Below, piece after piece: positions 1 to 10,207 of a stretch of 27,465 nt of DNA; within the stretch, counting starts at the first letter, position 1; the number at the start of each line of letters is the position of its first letter. The notes under the pieces were generated by a model that was not told the DNA's origin, searched no databases, and saw only the letters and a program-made list of their open reading frames with translations. The DNA comes from Hypsibius dujardini (Eukaryota > Tardigrada > Eutardigrada > Parachela > Hypsibiidae), in assembly GCA_001579985.1 (NCBI GenBank), contig LRSR01006701.1, forward strand, positions 1 to 27,465. Direction: 5' to 3'. Position numbers and translations under genes: made by a program.

Positions 1-35
<35 letters not shown>
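1..35. repeat. (ACAG)n microsatellite, truncated by window edge
   Basis: Tetranucleotide tract of GACA units. It lies just downstream of the last visible ACSF2 exon on the minus strand, so it probably sits in an ACSF2 intron. Confidence 0.9.
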
Positions 36-141
36 AAGACAGAAAGCCAGGCAGATCGCCGAAGTGAATAGTGGACGGGCATGCGGACAGTATCGGAATA
101 ACTCAACGAACAGAAGACAGGCAAGAATTGTTCCTACCCAC

Positions 142-1676
142 CATACAGTGCCGTGCATTTTTCGTCATGAATGGCTTGGAGAGTCGCCTCCGGATCGAAT
201 TTCCCGGCCGGTATGACCATTGAGACACCATGAACCACGGCGGAAATTGAGCCGAGTACACAGCCAAAACAATGGTACATCGGCACTGGACAACAGATCT
301 TAGTGTCCTATACTTCAGACACATTCGTTCACTATGGAGTTTTTGCAAATGTAAAGGTTTGTTGACGTACCGGTTGGTTGTGGTAGTCCAGACGTCTACC
401 GTGGAAGTATCCGTTGTTCACAATATTATGATGCGTCAACGTGGCACCCTTTGGATTGCCTGTCGTTCCGGAAGTGAACTGAATGTTCACCGCGTCGTCG
501 AACTGAGTTTTACGGGAATTCTGTTCGTACTGTCGAAGACTATCGGCGGTCCCCATCTCGTAGACGTCTTTCATTCTGTGAGCACCTGCATGTTGTTCTT
601 CCGATATCATGATGATGTGCTCCAGATGAGGAACCCTGTAACAATTACTGTGGGTGTCAGTAACAGATAGGACGATAAAAGAGGGTCAATGTCTGTGCCT
701 GCGCCTATGTCTGTGTCTTCGTCTGTGTCTTCGTCTGTGTCTGTGTCTGTGTCTGTGTCTGCATCTTCACCTGTGTCTATGTCTGTGCCTGTCTATGTCT
801 TTGTCTGTGTCTGTGTCTGTGTCTGTGTCTGTGTCTGTGTCTGTGTCTGTGTCTGTGTCTGTGTCTGTGTCTGTCTGAATTTAATTCTGTGCCTGGAATT
901 CTGCAGGTACCTGGTGGATTTGGGTTTCCCTTCTCGTAGACCGGGACTAAGTTCCTCCAACATCGGGTAATACAACTGAGACTTTACGCCCTCCGCAGTG
1001 ACGAGCGCCTTGATCTGGACTTTATTCAGGCAGTACTCCAGTTCATGTGTTTTATAGGCCGGATTGACGAGGACCAAAATAAATCCTGCTTTGGCCGTGG
1101 CGTACTGCGTCACTAGCCATTCAAACGAATTTGGTCCCCAGATCCCTACTCGGTCGCCCCGGTTGAGGCCGAGCTGGCAGAGTCCAGAGGCAAATTTGTC
1201 CACATCCACTTTGAATTGTGCGAAAGTCCGTCGGATGTTCTGGTGACGTACAACAAAAAGTTCCCGATCGGGAAGAGCTTCGGCTTGCTGGTCGACGAGC
1301 TCACCGAGAGTTGTGCTTAGTAATGGGATATTGGACGCTCCATGAACGTAGCTATGAGTACGCTTAGGTGAGGATTTGACAGTCGACAAATGTGCCTGCC
1401 TGAAAGGGCAATTAAGCGTGACAACTCCTTTCAAAGCAGAATCCACCACACAACACAGACACAGACACAGACACAGACACAGACACAGACACAGACACAG
1501 ACACAGACACAGACACAGACACAGACAGTTATGGCAATCCAGGTATACTTTGGGATCAAAATGTGAGGCGGTCTTGAAAGTAACTTCGTTTGATATCCAG
1601 AGTTGCAGCTTTGTCGCAGGACCGTGGCAGCCAATCGAGTTCTCATTCCAATTGATAATTTGGAGATTATTTGCAT
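142..1676 (-). CDS. ACSF2: Acyl-CoA synthetase family member 2, mitochondrial (5' part; 3' end outside window)
   Basis: ACSF2 activates medium-chain fatty acids to acyl-CoA through an acyl-adenylate in the mitochondrial matrix. Four exons are visible on the minus strand: 1676-1549, 1399-911, 635-371 and 307-142, all GT-AG and phase-consistent, giving about 349 codons. The first about 35 residues are basic and hydroxylated without acids, as in a mitochondrial presequence. Next come SYVHGASN, a run matching ACSF2 (GDRVGIWGPNSFEWL, VNPAYKTHELEY), the adenylate-forming P-loop FTSGTTGNPKGA with the following THHNIVNN, and CCPVPMYHCFG. The last exon ends at ...TALYG with a GTGGGT donor, so the C-terminal adenylation lobe lies beyond base 1. 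The start at 1676 is the first Met of the exon; the Met at 1646 is an alternative. Introns 1 and 2 are largely six-base repeats. Assignment to ACSF2 rather than another ACS rests on the SYVHG and VNPAY blocks. Confidence 0.9.
690..874. repeat. (GTCTGT)n six-base microsatellite
   Basis: Long run of TCTGTG units, interrupted at its left side by CTTCGT and CTGTGC variants. It fills most of ACSF2 intron 2 (636-910). Open frames through it encode only SVSVSV or CVCVCV and are not genes. Confidence 0.95.
1455..1526. repeat. (ACAGAC)n six-base microsatellite
   Basis: Near-perfect ACAGAC array inside ACSF2 intron 1 (1400-1548). It has the opposite orientation to the tract in intron 2, so the two introns carry complementary motifs in the transcript. 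Confidence 0.95.
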
Positions 1677-2242
1677 CTTGAAAGCCTAATTTAGGAGCGT
1701 GCTACACAAAATACATACATACATAAATGCTACATAAATGCTTATTGAAAGCTGGTGTGAAATTTGTGAAGATAAAATATGCAGTGGAATTCATCGACAG
1801 CAAGGGTAGAAGATGCTCGTGCAAGTCGTGAAATAATACCACGAACGTAAAATCGGCTTGCCTGGGGAGGAAAAGGTACGTTCGTGCGGAAGGAACACAA
1901 ACAATATGCAGTATGCGCCATGAGAGAGTCCTTTTCCGAACAGGCGACGAGACGCAGACACGACGCGCAACTGATCGCGAGATCGTGTGTGAGTCACGCT
2001 AACGACGCACGAATTCACGTGCAAATCGGGCATTTCTCTCGTGAAGTTGTGTGCAGCAACACACGAGCACACGTCACACTAAGTGTTATCGTTAATCTGT
2101 TCACTGTTTGTTCCACAATCGAGCGCCTCGTGTCTTCATGTGGATGTGTCGAGGAAAGGAGTTTGTGTCATGGCGCATATTGCTTAATACTGTTCTGGAA
2201 GATTCACAGACGATTCGAAAAACGAACTTTGACCGATAATTT

Positions 2243-2266
2243 TTGCTGATAATGTCTTATCAGCAA
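2243..2266. promoter_or_regulatory. Perfect 10-bp inverted repeat containing two opposed GATA motifs
   Basis: TTGCTGATAA, four-base loop TGTC, then TTATCAGCAA. Each arm contains TGATAA, the core bound by GATA-type zinc fingers. Its location between divergently transcribed genes suggests a regulatory site; this is inference. Confidence 0.35.
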
Positions 2267-2355
2267 GATCTTTCCTTGGGTCGAGCTGGCTCCCTGTCTG
2301 TATGTCGCTTACCTATATGTCTAACTATCTTTCTGCTGATTTAACTGCTTCCTTA

Positions 2356-2443
2356 TTTGTCTGTGTCTGTCTGTGTGTCTGTCTGTCTGTGTGTCTGTCT
2401 GTCTGTGTGTGTGTGTGTCTGTGTGTCTGTCTGTGTGTCTGTG

Positions 2444-2476
<33 letters not shown>

Positions 2477-2504
2477 GGTTGTGTGTCTGTCTGTCTGTCT
2501 GTTT
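2356..2504. repeat. (GTCTGTCTGT/GTGT)n mixed microsatellite
   Basis: Mixture of CTGT and GTGTGT units in the intergenic region. The overlapping open frames on both strands encode only CLSVCLSV or TDRQTDRQ and are rejected. Confidence 0.95.
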
Positions 2505-2808
2505 GTCCGCGTAGGCCCTCATATCTTATTGCCAAACAAAAACTCCCATCTACAACACATCTAGGGTTGTAATGGTATGCCATACAATTTTTCACAACAT
2601 CAGTCCTAGAGACGACTCACGACCCTGACTCACACCCACTTCATCGTAGCCTCGCTGAGTCTCCTTTTTACCCTCGATTAGAACCAGTTTGGAAGTTAGT
2701 AGTAATTACCGAGGCGGCAGTCTTTTCTTAGCGCTTAGCTATGGATGATATGCCTCATCACATATTCAGTCTTCGCCGAAAGCACTCTTCCCGCTGACTG
2801 AAAACGTT

Positions 2809-2814
2809 TATAAG
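2809..2814 (+). promoter_or_regulatory. TATA-like box
   Basis: TATAAG within GTTTATAAG, 76 bp upstream of the ATG at 2890. The spacing fits a short 5' leader of about 45-50 nt for the downstream gene. Assigned on sequence and position only. Confidence 0.4.
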
Positions 2815-2889
2815 TACGGCATTTCTGCCATAGTACATGTACTCGTCTGAAACAGTCTCGGTCATAAAAAATTTCCGAATTGTGTTTTA

Positions 2890-3383
2890 ATGTCGTCTAC
2901 CGAGGGTCCTTTTCTCGTGCGATACTTCTCCGACGGCACTTATGATGCTTATCGGAATTGCAAGACTCGCGGCGGAGCGTCGGACGAGGAGGAAAAGGAA
3001 GTCGATCCAGTCTGGGGACATGTCTTGTCTGAGGAGCCGATAAAAGGCACTTGGGAAACCACTGACGGTGAGCACATACTCTAGTCTAAGGATAGATTGA
3101 TTGATTGATTCTGTAATACATTCCACTGTTAGGGTTCTTTAACCTGGAGAAAGACGGTCAACGGACATACGTCGGATCGGTCTATTTTGAGGGACGGAAT
3201 CCCGACGGTTCGGCTGGTAGTTGGGAAGGTGGAAGCAAGGGACGGGAATGGGTCACGGAGGACGGGAATATGGCAGCAGTCGGTCCGGCCTTGTTTCGCG
3301 GGCTAGCATATAGTGGAACTCCTGGAGGTAGGACGTTCGCATGACGTCATGGTACCGTAGAACAAATAGCATGACAAACACGC

Positions 3384-3427
<44 letters not shown>

Positions 3428-3553
3428 CGGCAAATACAGCGCCAGTTCATTTTAGAGCGAAATTCACTTCGCCTCAAACAACATGTTTTCTTTGTTGTAG
3501 GAAAACTGAAGGCCGAAGTCGCTGTGGGAAAAAGTCAGGAACACAACTCGTAA
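2890..3553 (+). CDS. Unrecognised 141-residue soluble protein, three exons
   Basis: I do not recognise this gene. Exons 2890-3067, 3133-3327 and 3501-3553 have good GT-AG junctions (GTGAGC, GTAGGA donors; TTAG, TGTAG acceptors), matching phases and a TAA stop, giving 141 residues. The protein starts MSSTEGPFLVRYFSDGTYDA, has an acidic run (ASDEEEKEVD, about residues 30-39), then a Gly/Trp/aromatic-rich centre (VGSVYFEGRNPDGSAG, SWEGGSKGREWVTEDG) and a short charged tail. There is no signal peptide and no membrane segment, so it is probably cytosolic or nuclear. Support for a real gene: three phase-consistent exons, a TATA-like box, a polyadenylation signal 139 bp after the stop, and composition unlike the flanking repeats. 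Intron 2 carries an ACAG microsatellite. It is convergent with the ENPP gene, with 206 bp between stop codons. Confidence 0.72.
3380..3427. repeat. (CAGA)n microsatellite
   Basis: Perfect tetranucleotide tract inside the second intron of the gene at 2890-3553. Confidence 0.95.
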
Positions 3554-3691
3554 TCTGAATGAGGGGATGAGTTCAATTAAATCTCCTACATCGTACAGCG
3601 AAGCTGCTAAGATTCATAATCTGAATCCTACATTGCTGTTGATGTGCAAACATTCGGAGCATAAGGGGAAACATCAGCTGCCAGAGATCTC

Positions 3692-3697
3692 AATAAA
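3692..3697 (+). terminator. Polyadenylation signal AATAAA
   Basis: Canonical hexamer 139 bp after the stop codon of the 2890-3553 gene, and only about 60 bp from the ENPP stop codon on the other strand. The 3' ends of the two convergent transcripts may overlap. Confidence 0.6.
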
Positions 3698-3759
3698 ATG
3701 TCTTAAAGCCGAAAATACCGAAATAGATCGAAGTATATTGGAGTAGAAAACTACCGAAT

Positions 3760-5828
3760 TCAGAGGCCTGTTTCTCTGTGCCACAACTTGTTGGGCAATT
3801 GGGTTCGCAGCCGGATGGCTTCATACACCGGAAGGTCCGAGTAGAGTCGCAGACCGGTCACTGCCTCCACGTCCTTGACCGTGGCGCTGTGCGTCAAAAT
3901 ATACGACTCAATGTCCTGTCAGACACAGACACAAATCAAATAAGCACACACGGGAAAAGTCCACACAATTCTTCCCAATTGCCAATTTCGGTATAAATTG
4001 AGACATTCTCTTTGAGCATCCACACCTGACACGGCTGCCTGGCTTGAGCGATGTGAGGCAGTATAAATGCCTGGACGTCAGGCAGACAGTTGTCTGCCAC
4101 GCAGGAGGCGTTGCGGTTGTCTCTCGTCACAACCACGAAAAAGTGCGATGGAATCCGAAGTTTCGGAAAGTGCGCGGAAAACCTGCACAATTTTCAAATT
4201 AAGTCACAAAATATAATAATAAAATAATTGTATATAAATAAAATGGAAAAGTCGCACGTACGTGTTGTCCTTGGGAAGATCAGCTAATCCGAAGGGTGAA
4301 ACGGCGTCAAAAAGAGGCCCGGTTAAGACGTTCAGTTTCCATCCTTTCGTGGACCAGAGAGCGAAGATGCGCCAAAAGTCGCTCCAAGTGCCGGTTTTGA
4401 AGGCGTCGTACATGGGCACGACATTTGTGATGATTTCGGCGTCGTTAGCCGATACCGCGTTGGACGATAGCCCTAATAATGAAAAATGGAGTTTTGTAGA
4501 AAAAAAAGGCTCGAAGTGCAAGTGAAAATCGGAGTGAAAACAAACTAATAGTTTTAAACCTGGAGGAAACAGATACGCAGATTGCAGCCCTGTCGACCCT
4601 GACCCGGGAAGGTCAGTGCACGTAAGCAGTGTGGAGATATCCAGACGAACGTCACTGCGAGCACAAGTCGTCGGAACAGCAAACCATTGGTCAGTCACCT
4701 GCAAAATATCTGATAGAACACCACAAAAAAGTCAACTACCCATGCTGTTAGGTCTATGAACACTGCCTGCTGCCTGCCTGCCTGCCTGTCTGTTTGTCTG
4801 TCTGTCGGTCTGTCTGTCTGTCTGTTTGTCATTCTGCCTGTGTGTTTGTGTGTGTGTGTGTGTGTGTGTCTGTCTGTCTGTGTGTCTGTGTGTCTGTCTG
4901 TCTGTCTGCCTGCCGGTTTGTCTCTCTGACTGTTTGTCTGTCTGCCAGTGTACTCTCCGCCTAATTGAATGGCTGTAACCTGTTTACCAGTTTATCTGGC
5001 TTTCCTACCTCGAGTCCTTTCCGTAAGGTGAAACTGACCCACCGCGGAATATTCACCTCAACGCCATAACCCACGGTATAGTCACTATTTGTCAGCACCA
5101 CTTGGCCATCCCCAACAGGCACTCCATACGGCAGCGACGACGTCCATCGCCGAGCGATCTCCGCCCGCGATACGTTTAGCCTCAAGTCTGCCTCTAGAAT
5201 GTCTGAACCGATGCAGTCAGTCAGACATGCAGGAGTCTGTCTACGGCGAACCTCCTCCTCCGTGGCTGGATACTTCGGCAAAGTTGGATCTGCGGCTGGT
5301 TCCACAGGTACCGTTTTTCCCTTCCGTAATATATGGTGCAGACTGCCGTAGGTTCCGTTGTTGACTGCAGGCATGACGTTGATCAGGTCGCACATCAGAT
5401 TGTACAGTTCGATGTTTTGAAAGGGTTCGATGGTCAGTCCGGACTTGAGCGACGGTCCCTGAGCAAGAAAAATCGCTTGCATGTTCGGGTAAAGGTTGTC
5501 GTAACCGTGCTGGCCTCCGATACACCAGGTGCTGGGAACGGCAGATACGGTGTGGCCGGCTTTGAGATTGAGGATGGTCGGTTCAATCCGCGGGGAGGTG
5601 GAGTAATGCTGGCGCCGGGGGAGATCTTGTTTGCGGTAGAGTTGGTACGCAGAGAAATCTCCTGATGGAGTTTCAGGTGCCTTGCACTGGAGGGCAGTGT
5701 AGATGTCGTTGTCTGTAATGCTGCGGTTGAGCCCGGATTCAGTCAAGGAAATCCGTCCCATCACACCCTTAATAGAAAGGAGCAAGTCATCAATACAGAC
5801 TGAGTTCTCCATTGGTCTGCCTATTTCT

Positions 5829-5859
<31 letters not shown>

Positions 5860-5861
5860 AC

Positions 5862-5916
<55 letters not shown>

Positions 5917-6687
5917 TTGTTTGTTTGTTTGTGTCTTAAGATATTTCAAACCTGCGAGACAAAGACATCACGAGAGACGTTGAACTGTTTCTCAGTCAGC
6001 ACTGGACTGGCATCAAAAATCGGTTTCAACGGAAACGCCTTATCACAGGTCATTTGCTCCATGCCGTGGTCCGACACGACAAGAATGTTTATGCAATGCA
6101 AAATATTCCGCTCGTGAAGGCCCTGCATTAATCTGTCCAACGCGTCGTTGACGTGAGTCGCGAGGGTCTGATTAATGGCAGCGCTATCCGGCCCAGTGCT
6201 GTGTCCTATGTGCGACAGACAATGTTAGGAAACATCTATAAATATGCACATAAAGTGATTGTGCTAATGTTTCGTCTGCTAACCGACAGAATCCGGTTCC
6301 TCGAAATACAGCAGAGTCATGTCGGGTCGACTGGCGTCCGGGAGGGCGAGCCAGTCCACCACCGTGTCGACCCGGCGGTTGAAGGTGTGGGACTTGTTAA
6401 ATTCCATGTATATGTCTGGACGCACTCCTTCAATTTCCGCCTGAATAATGCGAATGACAAGTTGCCTTCACATGACAAAATTGGGGTGCAATTGTGACTG
6501 ATTATAAGTACTTCAGTGCCGACGAAGAAGTATGCGTTAGCACGTTTCCTCTGCTTCTTGGCGGTCACCCAAATCGGCTGAAAAACACAACAAAGTCATT
6601 TAGCGATTAACAGACAGACAGACAAACAAACAGACAAACAGACAGATAGACAACCACACAGACAAACAGAAAGACAGAAAGACAGAA

Positions 6688-6723
<36 letters not shown>

Positions 6724-8339
6724 GGACGGACGGATAGACAGACAGACAGACAGTAGGATGAGACAGACACGCCTCACCACACCTGGCCTCCCCACCAAAT
6801 GGACTCCTTCGCGACCGGCCTGGTGTAATAAAACTGCCTTTTCAGTTTCTGATCGTAAAAAACGTTATCCACAATTCCATGGGACTCGGGATGGAGACCC
6901 GTGGCAATGCTGTAATGGTTGGGAAAGGTGATGGCCGGATGGGACGGTCGCATGGACGGTGCGTGAACCCCGCACTCCTGCAGCCGCTTGAATGCCGGGA
7001 CGTTCCGATTTTCCATGTACTGAGCGCGAAAGCCGTCGAACGACACCAGCAGCAACGGCGGCGACGTTTTGTAACTGCACAGACAATTATACTGTGAATT
7101 AACATAATTAAAGCTAGTAAATTCCGCAATTAATTAACTAATCGTTTGTGGGTCTCCAATAATCGAAAATTAAATATTACCACAGGGCGAATTTAGTGAT
7201 AATTTTTAATGATTTATGTGACTGAATTACATTTGCAGTTAGAAAATTTAAAATATTCAGTTTAACTAAATACACAAATGATCACATAAGATTTTCAGCA
7301 AAGAATTCAGTTGATGATTTTTTTATGATAAAAAATCCCGCTCAAAATTCAATCTGGAATTGATCAGCATCGGCAGAATCATTTCTGGGTGTGAGGGGGC
7401 GGAGCTCTCAGTCATTTCCTCAATGGCACCCGTAATTTTCCTCTCAGTCCTAAGAATGATTTAAGCTCCGCCCCCTGACATCCAAAACTAACGCCAAACG
7501 ATTAGAAATCGAATTTAAAAGGGAAAGTGTCAAAAATCAGATAAAATCTTTTCTGAAAATCGACGTTTTAACAACCGAACAGGCAAATTGGAATCTTCCC
7601 TTGTGTTCCCAACTTTGAAATTCTGCCGAAAAAAAGTTATTGTGACAGCAACAGTGAAATAAATTTCTAAAAGCATCATAAATATGTTTCTATTAAAAAA
7701 GCTTAAATTGAATTCGATTCGAACTCGAAAGTTTGAAATGCATCCCTTGTTAGAAGACGAATACACTGCATTGTTAGTGTACATGCAATGCACATGTGTG
7801 TCTTACCCTGATGGGCAGTGATCGCCGGTGATGATGGGGCAAGGCCCCTCCCGCCACGACACGGATGCGACACCGGGAGTGGCTGGAGGACCGGGAGTGG
7901 CTGGAGTACCGGGAGTGGCTGGAGGACCGGGAGTAGCTGGAGTACCGGGAGTGGCTGGAGTACCGGGAGTGGCTGGAGTACCGGGAGTGGTCGTGGCAGG
8001 CGTGTCAAGGGGTCGAGGCGTGAAGAATCCGCCGATATATCCGACAGCGAATAGTACGAGACCGGCTACCACGAGTCCGCCTATGGCCAACTTCGAAATC
8101 CTCTGAACGAAAAAACAAACATAAAAAATATCAATTGATCCACAGATTAAAAAGAAGTCTACTTCGCCCGAAAACCCCACCACTAATCAATCAATCAAGC
8201 TATTGTTTTACAGGATAAACTGACCAATCACTTCGAGCTAAGGGAACCTGATGAGTTGTCTTACCCTTGCACTCCATTTGGAGGAGCCGAAATCGCCGTT
8301 CGTGTCGATATACATGGTGGTTACTTCACTGGACGGCAT
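3760..8339 (-). CDS. ENPP: Ectonucleotide pyrophosphatase/phosphodiesterase, type II membrane protein with nuclease-like domain
   Basis: ENPPs hydrolyse phosphodiester or pyrophosphate bonds of extracellular nucleotides or lysophospholipids. Eleven minus-strand exons: 8339-8265, 8102-7807, 7074-6783, 6577-6512, 6440-6284, 6205-5952, about 5806-4988, 4698-4560, 4472-4262, 4182-4026 and 3915-3760, giving 873 codons, the usual size for ENPP1-3. A 30-residue cytosolic tail is followed by a membrane segment (about 31-51), a stalk of PATPG repeats (about 59-105) and the catalytic domain. Two-zinc-site residues are present: Asp137 (SFDGF), nucleophile Thr173 (ITFPNHY), Asp293 and His297 (EPDSVGHSTGP), Asp341 and His342 (SDHGM), His480 (GGQHGYDN). 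The C-terminal part matches the nuclease-like domain (LFPPG, VVPMYDAFK, IPSHFFVVV, DIESYILTHSATV), which argues for the ENPP1/2/3 branch. Unlike those, no Cys-rich somatomedin-B domains precede the catalytic domain. The exon 7 acceptor is uncertain because its intron is an ACAG microsatellite. Confidence 0.93.
4769..4946. repeat. (CTGT)n / (GTGT)n microsatellite
   Basis: Compound CTGT and GTGT tract with CTGC units at its edges, filling most of the ENPP intron between exons 7 and 8. Confidence 0.95.
5823..5935. repeat. (CTGT)n microsatellite ending in (TTTG)n
   Basis: Occupies nearly the whole ENPP intron between exons 6 and 7 (5951 to about 5807). In the transcript it reads as ACAG repeats, so it supplies many AG dinucleotides but no polypyrimidine tract at the 3' splice site. 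Confidence 0.95.
6610..6754. repeat. (ACAG)n microsatellite with AAAG and GGAC variants
   Basis: Fills the ENPP intron between exons 3 and 4 (6578-6782); in the transcript it reads as CTGT repeats. Confidence 0.95.
7310..7560. mobile_element. Fold-back (MITE-like) element, family A, copy 1
   Basis: Imperfect inverted repeat in ENPP intron 2. The inner arms AGGGGGCGGAGCT (7394-7406) and AGCTCCGCCCCCT (7463-7475) are exact complements, flanked by diverged TTTGGATGTCA-like and AAATTCGATTT-like outer arms that match copy 2 at 16.3 kb. No open frame, so non-autonomous if it is a transposon. Confidence 0.55.
7866..7990. repeat. 18-bp coding minisatellite encoding the ENPP stalk
   Basis: About seven copies of an 18-bp unit (plus strand ACCGGGAGTGGCTGGAGT and variants) in ENPP exon 2. 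On the coding strand it gives TPATPG/PPATPG repeats between the membrane segment and the catalytic domain. Unit identity is high, so copy number is probably polymorphic. Confidence 0.85.
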
Positions 8340-8599
8340 TGTGAGATGTCCGCCTGACCAGAATAGCAACCGCTCTAATTATCCCCGATAACCGCCGCTC
8401 CTTAAAGGCGCCGTTTTGCGTGAAGAAGAATTCCGCCGCTCTAAATCTGTGCAGCGTCAGTTCCGCTCTAGATCTGGGCAGCGTCACTTCCTCTTTCAGA
8501 CATCAACACGGCTTTCGCTGTAGCTCCAGTCATAAGGCCCTATCAATGAGACACATCGGAAAGGCCAATTGCAGGGGAAGTGATAAGATACACAGGGAG

Positions 8600-8733
8600 A
8601 TGGAGAATGAGTATTTGTGCGAAGAAGCATTCCTGTCGGCGCTGATAAGGACGATGAATGGAGAAGGTGCTGCCGCCGGTTGTCTTGAATGGCTAAATAT
8701 CGCGTACCGCTGCAATTTTGACGTGCAAATAAA
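8600..8733 (+). CDS. Possible coding exon, unrecognised
   Basis: An ATG at 8600 opens 44 codons of ordinary protein-like composition (MENEYLCEEAFLSALIRTMN...) ending at a good GTAAAC donor after AATAAAG. No partner exon was found: the acceptor near 10190 is in the wrong phase. It could be the first exon of a gene with a long intron, or chance. Confidence 0.2.
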
Positions 8734-8921
8734 GGTAAACCAGGGTTAAGGAAGGGAGGTTATCGGTCGACATGATACGGATATGAGGGACGGCGCGTAG
8801 GGCCGCCGGCCTTCTTTGCCGCCAATAAGAACGTCTGAACCGTAATTTTGCTGTTTCTGTGTATCTAGCCGGCATTGCAGATAAAGAAAAACGGCTGGTG
8901 CTAATGACAGGCAAGAGAGAA

Positions 8922-9007
8922 TAAGACAGAGAGAGACAGAGAGACAGACAGACAGACAGAGAGACAGACAGACAAGCAGGCAAGCTGGCAGACAAACAGA
9001 CAGATGA

Positions 9008-9070
<63 letters not shown>

Positions 9071-9088
9071 GGTAGGCAGGCAGACAGG
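8922..9088. repeat. (ACAG)n microsatellite with GAGA and GGCA variants
   Basis: Long tetranucleotide tract in the intergenic region. Open frames of up to 156 codons read through it on the minus strand but encode only CLSVCLSV-type repeats. Confidence 0.95.
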
Positions 9089-9567
9089 CACCCTGGTACA
9101 TATGATAGACAGACATGATGACAGGCAGACATAAAAATGATCACTGGTCATACATTCAGTCAAATGATGGAGAGATGCCAGACACCGACATTCAGACGTC
9201 TCTTTCGACCACTGTAGCCAGAAATCAGCCTAGAGATTCCTCTGCAGTCGTCGCTGACTTTAGCCCGCTTTCAATTAAAGTTTTTTAGCTCAGTCATAAT
9301 CCTGGTTGTCATGCATCAACCTCTCTGAACCTCATCCGCGGACTAAAGCAACTTTATTCAATTTTTAAAAAACTCCCCGTAATCAACCAGACTGCAATGT
9401 ATCTGTCTACGTATACTGAAACTTGAAACTCTTGCCTATGTAATTGCACCTTTCCGAGTCAACAGCAGTAACTCATATCACCAACCAGTCCAGTTATAGA
9501 CCGTCTGTCCCGGTCTACCTGATAGGTGCGGATGACTACGTCTTTTGCCTCACTCTGTATATTCGTC

Positions 9568-9663
9568 TATCTGTCTGTCTGTTATTTTAGCTGCCTGCCT
9601 GTCTGTCTGTCTGCCTGTCTGTTTTTCTGTCTGTCTGTCTATCTGTCTGCCTGTCTGCCTACC

Positions 9664-9702
<39 letters not shown>

Positions 9703-9760
9703 GTGTCTGTGTGTCTGTGTGTCTGTGTGTCTGCCTGCCTGCCTGATTGTCTGTCTGTTA
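9568..9760. repeat. (CTGT)n microsatellite with CTGC and GTGT variants
   Basis: Intergenic tetranucleotide tract in the opposite orientation to the one at 8922-9088. Confidence 0.95.
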
Positions 9761-10207
9761 GGAATTTAAAAGGATAAATTCAAAGTTATCTTTGCAATAT
9801 AACGGCAAAAGTCATGCTAACAAATACCTCCAGGGTGAACCAACAAAATCTGTTGCCATAATTGTCGGATGACCGTTTAGCCGGACGATGCTGGTGGTCG
9901 CGACAATGTGTGCGACCCCAAAGAAAATCCGCCCGATGCGTAAATACAACAAAAGCCGACGCACGGTAGTAATATTTATTCGGTGTGTGGGTCAAAAACT
10001 TCAAAGAGACGGATGGAGGTCAGTCTCGCGAGAAGAATATAGCCGCAGGGTGGATTTTGACTTAGACGACCGTAAAAAGCGCAGTGAAGCTACAACGCCG
10101 CTTTTTTTGCTCATCAAAATTTGTAGATTCATCAGCATCATCATCGTAGAGGAATAAAATTTTCTATTAAATCAACAATAAGATTTCTACTAGGTTACCT
10201 TACCAAA

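Larger units (their letters stand above)
1677..2806. other. Divergent intergenic region between ACSF2 and an unrecognised gene
   Basis: No gene is supported here. It must hold the promoters of ACSF2 (minus) and of the gene starting at 2890 (plus). It contains a GATA-type hairpin at 2243-2266 and a CTGT microsatellite at 2356-2504. A 121-codon open frame at 1884-2249 has no recognisable domain, no intron signals and Arg/Cys-rich random-looking composition. Confidence 0.7.
8340..10207. other. Intergenic region between ENPP and the small membrane-protein gene
   Basis: Divergent region about 1.9 kb long. It contains two CTGT/ACAG microsatellites and one possible exon (8600-8733). I see no other supported gene; the 9888-10157 open frame has no domain or splice support. 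Confidence 0.6.

Noticed and set aside
1884-2249. 121-codon plus-strand frame
   Set aside because: Arg/Cys/His-rich random-looking composition, no domain, no splice or promoter context, and it contains the regulatory-looking intergenic region.
8693-9163. Long minus-strand frames (up to 156 codons) of CLSVCLSV repeats, with similar frames at 2302-2522, 9526-9777, 10391-10683, 12154-12411 and 25959-26429
   Set aside because: Period-12 translation of the CTGT/ACAG microsatellite, which is open in several frames at once; no unique sequence, splice signals or family match.
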